In this document: in pieces, positions 1 through 9,558 of the stretch
Layout: every line of letters begins with the position of its first letter
How positions within the stretch are numbered: the stretch's first letter is position 1
Source of the DNA: Thozetella sp. PMI_491
Lineage: Eukaryota; Ascomycota; Sordariomycetes; Chaetosphaeriales; Chaetosphaeriaceae
Assembly: GCA_021432635.1 (NCBI GenBank)
Contig: MU270160.1
Coordinates: 1 to 34,037 of the forward strand
Length of the DNA stretch: 34,037 bases
Reading direction: 5' to 3'
The notes under the pieces: model-generated
The model's database searches: none
What the model saw: the letters and a program-made list of their open reading frames with translations, nothing else
What the model was told of the DNA's origin: nothing
Program-made: the position numbers and the translations under genes

Positions 1-426
1 TTGTCTTGGGACAAGCGGAATTCGTTGAATTGGGTTTTGTAAGGATCCAGGGGGCGTTTGGGAGATATCCGGGCCTTGAACTTGCTGGCATGGGTGTCGG
101 GTTAGTTAGACGGTGTCCGGTGTCTGGCTTTCTGGCATCTCAAAAGGATAGAGGCAAGGGGTAATAGCATAAGGGCGCTGGGATACACAAGTAGAGTGTA
201 AGCTTTGCTTCTCATCATATTTGTGTCATTCTCTCTCACTATTCTGGCTTCTATGTTTAAATATGTTTAGAAAAAAACTAAAAATCTTTGTCCAGCTTCA
301 GTGCTGTTGTCCAAGGAGCCGGCGCGCCAGCGTGACGGCTCGGGTATTAAAGTCGCCAACCAGACCTTTGAAATCTACAATCCAACCCAATTAAGGAATC
401 ATGAGCTGCAGCAGACTCGTATTTTC
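1..426. other. Gene-free left edge, 3' flank of the GT69 gene
   Basis: No convincing coding frame is seen. Bases around 240-300 are AT-rich, with short A runs, and probably belong to the 3' flank of the minus-strand glycosyltransferase that ends at 427. The open frame running into the gene on the plus strand from 301 starts with GTG and is antisense to the glycosyltransferase. Confidence 0.5.
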
Positions 427-1751
427 CTACTCCCGCTCCAAAGTCTCGTTCCAGGCGTGCCAGCTTTGCTTCCCCAATGTTGGCATGCACTTCACCTTGG
501 CTGGGGGAGGCTTCCAATAGATGCGGTCTTCCGGCTGTGCCGAGCGACCGGGATGTGCTGTGTATCCCCGTTCTCGCTTGATCCGCTTACTGTTGTAATT
601 GGTGTATCCCACGTTGACGGAGGGGATGACAGCAATTTTTCCGTAGCCATTCACCCACATGTCTCTGCAAAAGATTTCGGTCTCGCTGCCGAGGCACTCT
701 CCCAGGTCGTCTCGTGCCGCACGGAAAGCGATCTGTTGGGTCACCAGCGGCTCGGCCGTAAAAACGGCAGCCCCGTTCCAGCACGAAAAGACCTGCACTG
801 GCTTTGCCGCATAATATCGCTGCCTAGACTGAGGGTCGTTCCAGAACAGGCTCGCGGCCTTGTACCAGCCCATATTCGGCGAGGCATCGAAGAACAGATC
901 CCCTGTGATGCCGCGGGCGGTGTAGACGTCGTGAAAGGTTGGTACCCTTCTCTGGTAGTCCCAATCCATCGCGCACGTCATGTCCGCGCGAAAGGCAGCT
1001 CTCTGGTGAACGAGCTCGAGGATGTCGTCCGGGCAGATGGCGACATGATTCAGGAAGACGACGGTAGCGTTCTTGTACCGGTCCGGGTTGTCAAGTAAGG
1101 GCTTGAGAGCCAGATTTCTGAGATCTGCCAGCCTCGCTAAGTGCGACCCGGCAAGAGGATCGATGTCGCTTGAGAGCACAAAGTGCGTCTCGAGCCTTTG
1201 ATCTGGGCCTATCTGGAGTGCTGTCAGCACCTGAGAAGTGCCGTCCTGAGAGTGACCTTCGACGATCGACAGTACGCAGTTATCCACCCCTAGGAACCGG
1301 ATTGCTTCGATCACGCTCCCAAGAAGGCGTGGAAGGATGGGCAGGTTGTCTCTTAGATTCAGAGCAAAGAGATATTGCACGTTGGCAGTGCCTTCTTGGG
1401 GCCGGAGGTGCGCATGGTGCATAGGGTTTGGTTCTGGGCAGCTCATTTTTAGGCCGCTAGGGTCGTTGGGATCAAGGATCGCTTGTATATGATCTGTGAT
1501 GCTGCTTCGAGACAGCACGACTGTTCAACAGAAGCAAGTAAGCATTCGGGTCCACAGATAGTAGCTTGGAGTGCTGGCTGGCTAGAGATATAATACTACA
1601 TACCTTCCTGTACATCCTGGCCGGCTCTGGCACGGCATAATGTCTCGAGCCAGCTCGAGATCAGGAACCGCCTTTCTGCGATGTAGATAGTGAGTATGGC
1701 GAGAGGGACCAGAGCGAGCTGCCATGCCTTGTACGCCTTTAGGTTAAACAT
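427..1751 (-). CDS. GT69 family (CMT1/CAP59-like) alpha-mannosyltransferase, type II membrane protein
   Basis: Two exons, 1751-1604 and 1520-427, flank an 83-bp intron with GTATGT donor and AACAG acceptor; the split codon gives Val50 and the product is 413 aa. The chosen start is the ATG at 1751; the frame is open further upstream but has no earlier ATG there. Residues about 10-26 form one hydrophobic segment after a short basic N-terminus, which suggests a Golgi type II signal anchor. The lumenal part carries the signatures of the cryptococcal mannosyltransferase 1/CAP59 family: SIVEGHSQDGT (134-144), FLNHVAICPDD (205-215), ADMTCAMDWDY (228-238), then FSCWNGAAVF and a GECLGSETEIFCRD segment near the end. 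The family transfers mannose in capsule or cell-wall glycan synthesis; the substrate here is not known. From memory, the family more often has FLNDV and an Asp in the ARD segment, where this protein reads FLNHV and ARG. It stands alone, with no other glycan gene nearby. Confidence 0.85.
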
Positions 1752-2621
1752 GATGTACCGCGCTGTCTGTGCAAGAGATGGGCGCGTACACAAGTGAGAG
1801 ATCCATCAATGCCGGAGGCGGCGGTACAGGGTTATAAAGGGATGGGACTTTGTTCTGGTCCGTGTCTTAGTCGTGGCTGTCGCCAGCCGCCAACCTCTGA
1901 GATGATGCATGGCGCAGGTCAAGGGCCCCGAGGGGGTGTTGGCCTCCTCGAACCAAACTGTCGGGTCCAAAGAGCCAATCAACGCCATACTAGTACCACT
2001 ACAAGGCGTTAGCTGGGGCGAAATCGCCCAAAATCCTCAAAGCAAGGGTTGATCAGGGCGCTTAGCTTGGAGGAAGGTATGTGCCGCAGGTTCCCCAATA
2101 AATCACGAAAATCACAACAACACTGTCCAAGCAAATAACCTAACTGCTCTGGCTCCAAAACTCCAGCAACTGCGTGAGTTTGGCTTGACCGTTATTCTTG
2201 GAAGATGAGTAAGGACGTCTAATGAAGGATACTGCGCGGTGCTACAGTAGTGTCTGGACGCGCTAACGCATCAAAGGTACCTTCGTTACAATTGGCGTCG
2301 ATCTTGCTGTTGGCTCCAAAATGGATACCGGCCCCTGCACTACGCCCTTCTTCGCCCCCAAGGGCTGGCTGTTAACATCGTCAGAAATAGCCCATACCCT
2401 GGCATTCTTATGCATCATTACCGCCTACTACTATTCTCCAAAGCACTGTTGGTAGTCCAACCGTGGGGGCCATGGATCTGATCGGCATGCCGGAACTCTT
2501 GTTCGGTTTCATGCTTGGGCGCCTCCGGTTGGCTCGGAATTAACCTTCCTCTTCGATATTTGTTACCTGCGTTTCTCTCTATATTAGATAGAGATCATCG
2601 GCGACAAAATTGAACGTCTCG
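1752..2621. other. Intergenic: upstream of GT69, downstream of the Zn2Cys6 gene
   Basis: About 870 bp lie between the start of the minus-strand glycosyltransferase and the stop of the minus-strand regulator. The stretch should hold the glycosyltransferase promoter and the regulator's 3' untranslated region. Only short frames (72 aa or less) occur, and none resembles a known family. An inverted CCAAT box lies near 1974. I see no repeat or RNA gene. Confidence 0.5.
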
Positions 2622-5179
2622 TCAAGCAGCAAGATTCGTGAACCAATCATCAAACACCAAATCCTGTGATGTAAACCAGCTCAAGTCAATGGCTGTAGGA
2701 TCCGCGTCGAACGGCCATGTCCACTGCCCATCGTCCGTCCATGCCATTTCTCCGACAAATGTGGACCCAGAAGACATATTCTCTGTGTTCGGCGTTTTGC
2801 CCATCGAGTTATCCAGCTCATCCAAGCCTGGGAGAGGAGCGTCGCTGTCTGTAAGACGGTAGATGTTAGCTAGGAATAAAAGTCAGGGCTCCGGCCTGTA
2901 GAGCAGGGTGACTTGCCGGAGGTGGGAAGAGTTTTAGAAATGAACTGGCGGAACTTCTCCAGCACCTCAATGCCGCGTTCGGCATGGGGGAGATTCTGCG
3001 CATGGAAGCGAAAGAGATCGATGGTTCGATCCCAGGACTCCTTGCCCTCTCCTTCATCGAGCCGGACATTTAAGTCCGGGCACAGGGTGGCAGCCACCAG
3101 AACGGAACCCGCTGCGAATGCGACTGAAACAATTCGTCAGAATGGACAGGCAAAAGGCAAGAGAGGGGTCGAAGGAACGCAAGGGCAGAACCTCTTACAA
3201 AACAACGTGTGCCATGGAGACGTCTTAGGAACTCCGTAGAGGACGCTACACAGCTCATAGAGCACGTCGTGGGCCGCCTGGATGCACACCTTGCAGACAT
3301 CAATAGCCAGACGGTAATGGGTCGTGGCCTTCTCCTTGGTATGGTCTGTTTTGGAGCGATGGAGCGTCGTGATCCGCACGACCTCCTTTAGCAAAAATGG
3401 GCGAAACATCCAGAGCTTGACATACTTGATTCGAGCCCTCAAAACCCGCCGCTGCAGTGTGAAGCAGTCTCTAGACGTTTTGTCGCTCGGCAATGGGCTC
3501 CGCTCTTCCGCCAGGTGCGGTGGAAGCTCGGCTACAAATGCATCGATCGACTCGCTGATCTCAATAATGGTACCAAGTTCGACGGCCGAGTACTGCGAAT
3601 AACGTCCGGTCTTGGCATGCGAATCCTGCAGGTACGTGGCCTTGTCCGATATCTCGAAGAGCATGGCTGTCCAGCGAAAGAAGGACAGCCGCGACGGCTT
3701 GCCGTGAGGTTGCTGTCCATCTTTGTCAGCCGCGTTGGCTTGTAGATACTCGTCATCGATCTCAGCAAATAAGGGCACAGTCCTTTCCTTCCCTAGAAGC
3801 AAAGGCCGACCAAAAGTATTAGAGCAAAGCCTTGGCACGTTAGTAGGCAAGAAGGCGACGAGGATTCAACAAGGGTCATTACCGGTCAATCATCATGCAG
3901 CAGTACCAGATTCTTCGGCGCATTTCTCTTGTGAGCTGGCTCGTACGCTGCTCGATCAGCCTCGCACTATCCAATCCAATGGCCTGGGCGACGCGGACAG
4001 CCACGCTAGTTACTGTCCAACACCTCTCGGCATATGGGCTGTAAAGCAACCAGATCGCTCTGAGCAGAAGCATTTGCACTAGCGAGAGAGAATACTTGTC
4101 CACACTCTCAATCGAGACAAGCTTCTTGGACCGCTTATAAAACTCGTCGCCCAGGCTCTCCCGTTCTGCCACCAGGTAAGCTTCATTGCGCTGGCAGCCC
4201 AAAGCCATCATCATGTTGAATGTGGCGTAAAATATTATGTCCTCAAACGTCATCTGGGCGGCATCCGGCTGGTTCGGGCTCCATAGCCTTTCGTACTGCG
4301 CATTAAATGTTGGGCGGTGCAGCAGCGGGGATACTGGGTGGATGATATCCCAGTATATGGTCACTAGGCTATCGGCTAGGTTCCGGGGCGGCAGTGTCAA
4401 ATCCCTCATATCCCAAGCGAGGCCTCGCACACTAGACTGCATCGACGAGATGGCGAGGTAGGTAGGAACCGGCCGTCCACTCTCGGAGCTTCCCAGGACG
4501 CGCAGCAGTTCCTGGCCAGTTTCCCGCGAGCCTGCCCCTGCGGCCGCAGAAGTTACATCTCGAACAAAGGAAGAGTTGGAAAATGCGCCATAGAGGGCTC
4601 CGTCGTCGTCGGCCTGGAGTTGCGCATGTGGCGTTGACAGCTGGGCATTTTCGCTGATGCCAGACGTAGGTGCAACAACGCCTGTGGATGCTTCAAAACG
4701 CCAAGGTCATCAGCCGCATTCCAACTAACGCTATTTCAGCAAAATCGAGTCTACCTGAGGAATCACCGCCGTCCAAGAGGCCAGGGCGGGTGGCGGCCCG
4801 TCCCGCGGAATTGCCGTTCTCTTCGAGTTTCTGGAGCCGTTTTTGGAGTTCCAGGAGGACCCTGCAGGAAGTACGGAATTAGTATAGACGAACATGCTCC
4901 TCAGGGTCACGTATGTAGTTAGATCCGATGGTTAGTTCAGGGCGAGCAGGTTGTAGTTCGGGGAGATCGGAGGGCCCACCATTACATGAAGACTAGGTAG
5001 AAGATGGAGTCTACTCACAGTGCAGGCGAGGCCGATGCCTTATCCTGGTACGAGCAGCGATCCTCCCAGCCTCTCATAACACAAGATGTACAATGTGGCC
5101 GGCCGCCATCGCAGCCAGTTTTACGGGCGCGACAGAGGGTGCATGCAAGTTGAGTCTTGCGCCGTTTGTTGGGCGGCAT
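2622..5179 (-). CDS. Zn2Cys6 binuclear cluster transcription factor with fungal-specific regulatory domain
   Basis: Six exons keep phase throughout: 5179-5019, 4861-4755, 4681-3883, 3830-3199, 3123-2917 and 2848-2622, giving 710 aa. The ATG at 5179 is followed by a basic stretch and a C6 zinc cluster with Cys13, 16, 23, 30, 33 and 42 (spacing C-x2-C-x6-C-x6-C-x2-C-x8-C). A short Leu/Lys/Glu-rich linker (about 54-70) may form a dimerising coiled coil. Exons 3-5 encode the fungal-trans (middle homology) region, including an IHPVSPLLHRPTF segment and an IWYCCMMIDR...FGRPLLL segment that spans the exon 3/4 junction. Most introns have GTRAGT-like donors and CTAAC/CTGAT/CTAAT branch points; the last (2916-2849) uses a GC donor. 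The C-terminus is acidic and aromatic, as in activation domains. It is divergent from the hydrolase at 5761, a common arrangement for a local regulator, but its target is inferred only. Confidence 0.9.
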
Positions 5180-5760
5180 GGCCTCGTTTGGGGTCCCTTT
5201 AGGGAGGATGGGCTGCGTTCTAACAAGTACAAGTCCAGCACGATTCCCGGAGGTTCTATTGGGCTTTTCTTTTCTGGGCTCCCCGAAGCCAATGTGTCGG
5301 GACTTGTGGATTACGAAGCGGTTGTCGCATGAGTAAGAACATGTCCGAGGAAGGTTCGTTCCGATCTCCCCGATGCAATAACGGCCCCTGATTGGCTGCG
5401 CCGTCTAGACCCACCCTTTTTCCTATGCACAGCCGACCTATCTCCGATCTCCGGCTTGAGGCTCATGCTGTGGCACCTTGACCTATGTCCAATTGCTCTC
5501 GACATAGCGCCTGCTTAGCAAGACAGTCGGGGTTTTCGGAGACCGCCCATGGACGGCGCGAGGCGAGCGGTGTGGAAGTGAAGGTGGAAAAGGTGGCATA
5601 TATAGGGCGCTGGATGTCGTTGGGCGGTGTCAAACTCGACCCCAAATCCATGATCACAACTTGGTTCAGTTTGCTACCAAAGCAGAAAAGCTCTAGTGGC
5701 CCATCCTGCCTGGCATTAGGACGTGTATATCTCGAGCTTTCACCAATATCATAGCACAAA
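5180..5760. promoter_or_regulatory. Divergent promoter between the Zn2Cys6 regulator and the alpha/beta hydrolase
   Basis: The 581-bp region separates two start codons pointing away from each other. It has a TATATA box at 5599-5604, about 160 bp before the hydrolase ATG, and two copies of the 9-mer CCGATCTCC at 5361-5369 and 5444-5452; a reverse copy lies at 4962-4970 in the regulator's first intron. Read on the other strand, the element at 5444-5453 is CGG-N4-CGG, the kind of CGG pair bound by Zn2Cys6 dimers. Autoregulation or joint control is an inference. Confidence 0.55.
5599..5604 (+). promoter_or_regulatory. TATA box of the alpha/beta hydrolase gene
   Basis: TATATA followed by a GC-rich segment lies about 157 bp upstream of the hydrolase ATG. 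Position and orientation fit a core promoter with a leader of roughly 125 bases. Confidence 0.45.
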
Positions 5761-6830
5761 ATGGCCTCAGCTCTTGACCGGTTCGAGCGGGTCCACTTCG
5801 TCTACAAGACTCTCAACGGCGTCGACTTCGAGGCTGCCGTGCTCGTTCCCAAGCCTCTCGCCGCGTCGGGAGAAAAGACCAAGTCTCCGCTACTCGCACA
5901 CTTTCACGGTGGCTTTCTTGTACTCGGCACGATATTAGAACCTGTCTTCCTTCCCCTATGGTAAGCCCCTACCCTGCTTTACCCATACAGCCAGATCTCC
6001 GATGCTGACAATGGCGATTGGGAAGGCCGCTTGAACTGGCAGAGGCGGAAAATGCCATCATCGTATCGGCCGCCTATCGCCTACTCCCTGAGGCCAAGGG
6101 GCCCGAGATTCTCGACGATTTGAAGGACTATTGGGCCTGGGTGCACAGCACCCTGCCCTCTCTCATCAGTGCGCAGTGGCCACACATCTCGCTCGACCTC
6201 GAGAGGATCGCCGCCATTGGCGAGAGCGCAGGCGGCTACCTCTCCCTACAGTCGGCCTTCCAGTTTCCTGAGGCGAAGGTCAAGGTGGTCCTGGCGCAGT
6301 ATTGTGGCTTGTTCCCGGACATCCCAGAATACACGCATCAGGCGGCCGAAGACCCATCTGAAGCTAATGCCTTCGTGGATAACTATCTCGCCAGCATTAA
6401 ACCTGGCGCAATCAGGCTGCTCACTCCATTTCCCGAGCTCCTCCCTTTCGTCGAGGCCATGGTCAAGACCCAGCGACACCGCGAGTTCATGGGCGATGAC
6501 GAACGCATGACGCTGAACTACGGGCTGCGAGTGGCAGAGAACCTTCCCCCGATCTGGGTGATTCAGGGCACCGAGGATGAATTGGTGAGTGGGTGTTCTA
6601 TTAGCGAGGCGAACGGCTCGACATAACGCAGCTCAGAGACTAACACACGGACGCAATAGGTTGTCAAGCCCGCTACCGATGCGATGGTTGCCCGTATCCG
6701 CAAGGCCCATCCCGAAACGCCTCTCCTCTACAGCGTGCAGCCAGGAGGCCATGGGTTTGACTCTCCTCACGGGCTTTCTGAGCCCTACGTCGCCGAAGGA
6801 GTTGAGTTTGTGCGCAAGTATTGGGCCTGA
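5761..6830 (+). CDS. Alpha/beta hydrolase, hormone-sensitive-lipase-like (esterase/lipase) family
   Basis: Three exons, 5761-5960, 6026-6584 and 6660-6830, give 309 aa. The ATG follows a short leader (ACAAAATGG). The fold is recognised from the oxyanion-hole HGG (49-51), the nucleophile elbow GESAG (132-136, Ser134), a late GTEDEL segment supplying Asp251, and GGHGF supplying His284; together these form a complete catalytic triad. No signal peptide or membrane segment is seen, so a cytosolic carboxylesterase acting on small esters or lactones is likely; the substrate is unknown. Intron 1 ends in an unusual GGAAG acceptor chosen because it alone keeps phase, and it is the first AG after a CTGAC branch point (6005-6009). 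Intron 2 (6585-6659) has a GTGAGT donor and an AATAG acceptor. The divergent Zn2Cys6 gene is a plausible regulator. Confidence 0.88.
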
Positions 6831-7438
6831 ATGAGGCATACATGTCCGGGACTTTGCTTTTTTGTGGGACACGGAGCACTCCCAGTTCCAGTTTCACGGG
6901 ACATAATAATAGTGCTCGTGGTATGTCTGAACCCATAGAGGAATAGATAGGGAGATAGGGCAATTCGCCAAGGACGGGGTAGCCCTGCCTAATTCAGTAT
7001 ACCCGGGGTCTTCCCCTCTCGATTCTGGACATAAGTTTATTGTTGCTCAGGTAGGTATTGCTTCAGCTAATGTATATGTCCAATGGTCGAGGAAATAGTT
7101 GCCAGTTAGGATTGCAACATCGACGTCTGAGAATTCGTCATCCCCTGCCATTCTGAGTGGCCAATTTGCTGTGCGCGGCCTGCTATGCCCATTTGGTGTA
7201 ACGACGGTTAACTTGCGGCCCGACTTCAGACAGACAGGGGCGGCCCCTGCTGTTGAAAATCGGTAGCAGCGCCCGGCCTGTCGGCTTGTGGGAGGCGCCA
7301 GAGGAAGGCTGGAGTGGGGGAGGTGGGTGCCATCAAAGCGCTGTACCTTATTCCTCGCTAGCTGCACGACATTCTAGACGGCCAGCTAATAATATAGCAT
7401 CCCTCATGGGGATAAACACACGGTAATCGCCCACGTCA

Positions 7439-7455
7439 GGGGGGGGGGGGGGGGG
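7439..7455. repeat. Homopolymeric G17 tract
   Basis: Seventeen consecutive G bases are read on the plus strand. They lie in non-coding DNA between the hydrolase and thaumatin-like genes. The exact length could be affected by sequencing or assembly error. Confidence 0.85.
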
Positions 7456-8135
7456 CATGCCCGTTCACTACCGAAATGGGCACCCACTAATCTGGTGGCT
7501 ACTAACACGGTCTCGGTTTCGCACCGATCCATAGCCCCAGCCAGGCCCCCCCCGGTGGCTAGAATAGGCACCTATTGATTACTTCTTGATACAAATTTGG
7601 TGATGGCGTGATGCAACCTTGTCGGATATCGGCTTCATCCACGCCTACGAGGATGCCTTTGCGATGCAAACCCTCGATACTCCTTCGCCGATGTTACTGT
7701 TCAGTCCGTCATGTTACTCCCACACGCGACGACCCGGTATAGGATTACGAACTGCCGCTGGCTATATTTCGCATGTTTCCGGCGCTAGTGGATTATTGGG
7801 AATATTGGATCCTTCCCATGGGGCGGCCGAACCTCGACCATTTTTCGCTGCCTTGCCTACCTAGTGGTGATTGGCTGAACACGCAAGACTGGACCGCTTC
7901 GAGGCAACGCTCTCGCGGATGAGAGCGCAGAGTATGCTCACCTAGCCCCACGTGGTTGGCAATATTCATATTATGGCCTCTCGTTGAATTGCTAGATGTC
8001 CACGGCCCATCTCCAGGATCACGTCGGTCTAGCTCGGACCCGCCACTTACTTAGGTGTGATCCTTAATCACCCCAAGGGCAACAGGAGTGTAGCAATGGA
8101 TAGAAACAAGCCTCGAGACGTAGCCAGGGGGGTGA

Positions 8136-8142
8136 TATAAAA
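8136..8142 (+). promoter_or_regulatory. TATA box of the thaumatin-like gene
   Basis: TATAAAA lies 136 bp upstream of the preferred start codon at 8278, in the right orientation. A start site 25-35 bp downstream would fall around 8167-8177, next to an in-frame upstream ATG at 8170. Confidence 0.6.
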
Positions 8143-8277
8143 GTTCATCATCTCCCTCAACTCTGAGGCATGAAATACTGGTCGTCAGGTCCAACGAAAC
8201 CCATCCAGCCTTCAGCAGCCTCCGTCTCCTCGTCACTCCCGGCAGTACTATCTTCGACCCTCCGCAAGCATCCCACC

Positions 8278-9277
8278 ATGTTCGCAAAGACGTCCGTTCT
8301 GGCCGTTCTGGCCCTCGTCTCTGCCGCGGCTGCCATGCCCCAGCCCACCATGGTTGCCCGTGATGAGCTCGGTCCTCTTGTGGGAGAGGAGTCGGCCATC
8401 GACATGGCCAACTACCCCCACAAGGGAGGCGCCGTCGTGCTAGCCCAGTCGGCTGCTACGCCCACCCCGGCCCCGACGCTGGACAAGCGATACACCGGCC
8501 CGCTGACCATCCGGGTCATCAATAGCTTCGGCGCCGATGTGTACACTGTGCACGCCCATAACGCCGACGGCCCCGGTGCCGTGTCTGGCGTTGTTACGCC
8601 CGGAGTGCTTGCCGCTGGCGCGACGGCAGCTTATGCCGTCCCCACTGGGTGGGCAGGTTAGTTATACCCTGAATTTAACCCCAGTACCAGTTTGAGGCTA
8701 ACCGTACACCCAGGTAACATTGCGGGTATGTAATCTTATAGCCTCGTCTCTGAAGCCGTCATACGACGGCCACCTCTCCCTTCTGGCCTACCATAAACCC
8801 CCAATCAGCTCCATTCAAGCATCTCCGAAGCTCTGAAATCAGTAGTTGCTAACTTTTTTGACAGTTGTTCAGAACGGAGGGGGTCGTGCGATCGTGGGCG
8901 ACGAATCGCTGATTGAGGGTTCGTACGTGCTGCAGGGCGGCTCCAGCGCCGTGATCGACATCGACGTCTCCTACGTCTCCGGTTTCTCCGTCCCCATCGT
9001 CTGCTCGTGCGATGGCAAGGGCGTCGTCACTGGCTGCAACAAGCCTCTCTGGACCCTCCACACCTGCGGCAACGATAACGGCGTCGGTTCGTGCCGCAAC
9101 CCCATGCGCGGCGCCGACTACGACGGCGCAGTCCCTTCGCCTTTCTTCGCCCCTTGCCAGCACGCCGCGTTCACCGTGCCCCGCGACCCTGGCGCGAACG
9201 CCAACGGTATCTGCACCAGTGGCACTGTTACTTGCTGCATTGGCCGCAACTGCCCTGCCAACCCCAACCAATCTTAA
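8278..9277 (+). CDS. Secreted thaumatin-like (osmotin-type) protein
   Basis: Three exons, 8278-8656, a 12-nt microexon 8714-8725 and 8865-9277, give 267 aa. Residues 1-19 form a typical signal peptide ending in an Ala run before MPQP. A probable propeptide with a Pro/Thr/Ala-rich stretch ends at a dibasic Lys70-Arg71, a Kex2-type site. The mature part has the thaumatin-like pattern: an ITIRVxN-like first strand, a GWAGN turn, VIDIDVSYVSGFSVPI, and ten cysteines in the last exon, enough for five disulfides. Related small fungal proteins are secreted, and some act on beta-glucan or as antifungal or effector-like proteins; the role here is unknown. Both introns have CTAAC branch points and good donors (GTTAGT, GTATGT). 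I prefer ATG 8278 because the signal peptide begins there (CACCATG context). The gene converges on the HET-domain gene. Confidence 0.85.
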
Positions 9278-9558
9278 GAGGAGAGGCCGGAACAAAAGTG
9301 AGGGGAACGGGATTGCTCTGAAGCCAAGTGGAGACATATAGTGGCAGTATATGCCTTTTAAAGTGTATCTAAAATTTCAACTTGTTGATATATACCGGCT
9401 AGTATATAACATGAAAGCCAGATGGAAACATGGCGTCTCGAAATGGTTCTTATCTAAATGTCCTATCTATTCATGATGATTGAAAATGGTAGACAATAGT
9501 ACAAGCGATGCCAGGCTGTGAGCTTCAAAAGTAGTCCTATCCACAGTATTCCACTCAG

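Larger units (their letters stand above)
6831..8277. other. Gene-free region upstream of the thaumatin-like gene
   Basis: The roughly 1.45-kb stretch has no ATG-initiated frame with recognisable similarity; the 106-codon minus frame (7047-7367) and the 81-codon plus frame (7619-7864) start with GTG and TTG. It carries a 17-base G tract (7439-7455) and, near its right end, a TATA box for the secreted protein gene. The segment around 7460-7620 has C and G clusters but no clear terminal repeats. Confidence 0.5.

Noticed and set aside
301..1098. 265-codon plus-strand frame
   Set aside because: It starts with GTG, is antisense to the glycosyltransferase exon and has no family similarity; it is a shadow of the real gene.
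3021..3036. GGTTCGATCCC, resembling a tRNA T-loop
   Set aside because: No matching acceptor stem, D-arm or anticodon arm is found upstream, and the site lies inside exon 5 of the Zn2Cys6 gene on the opposite strand.
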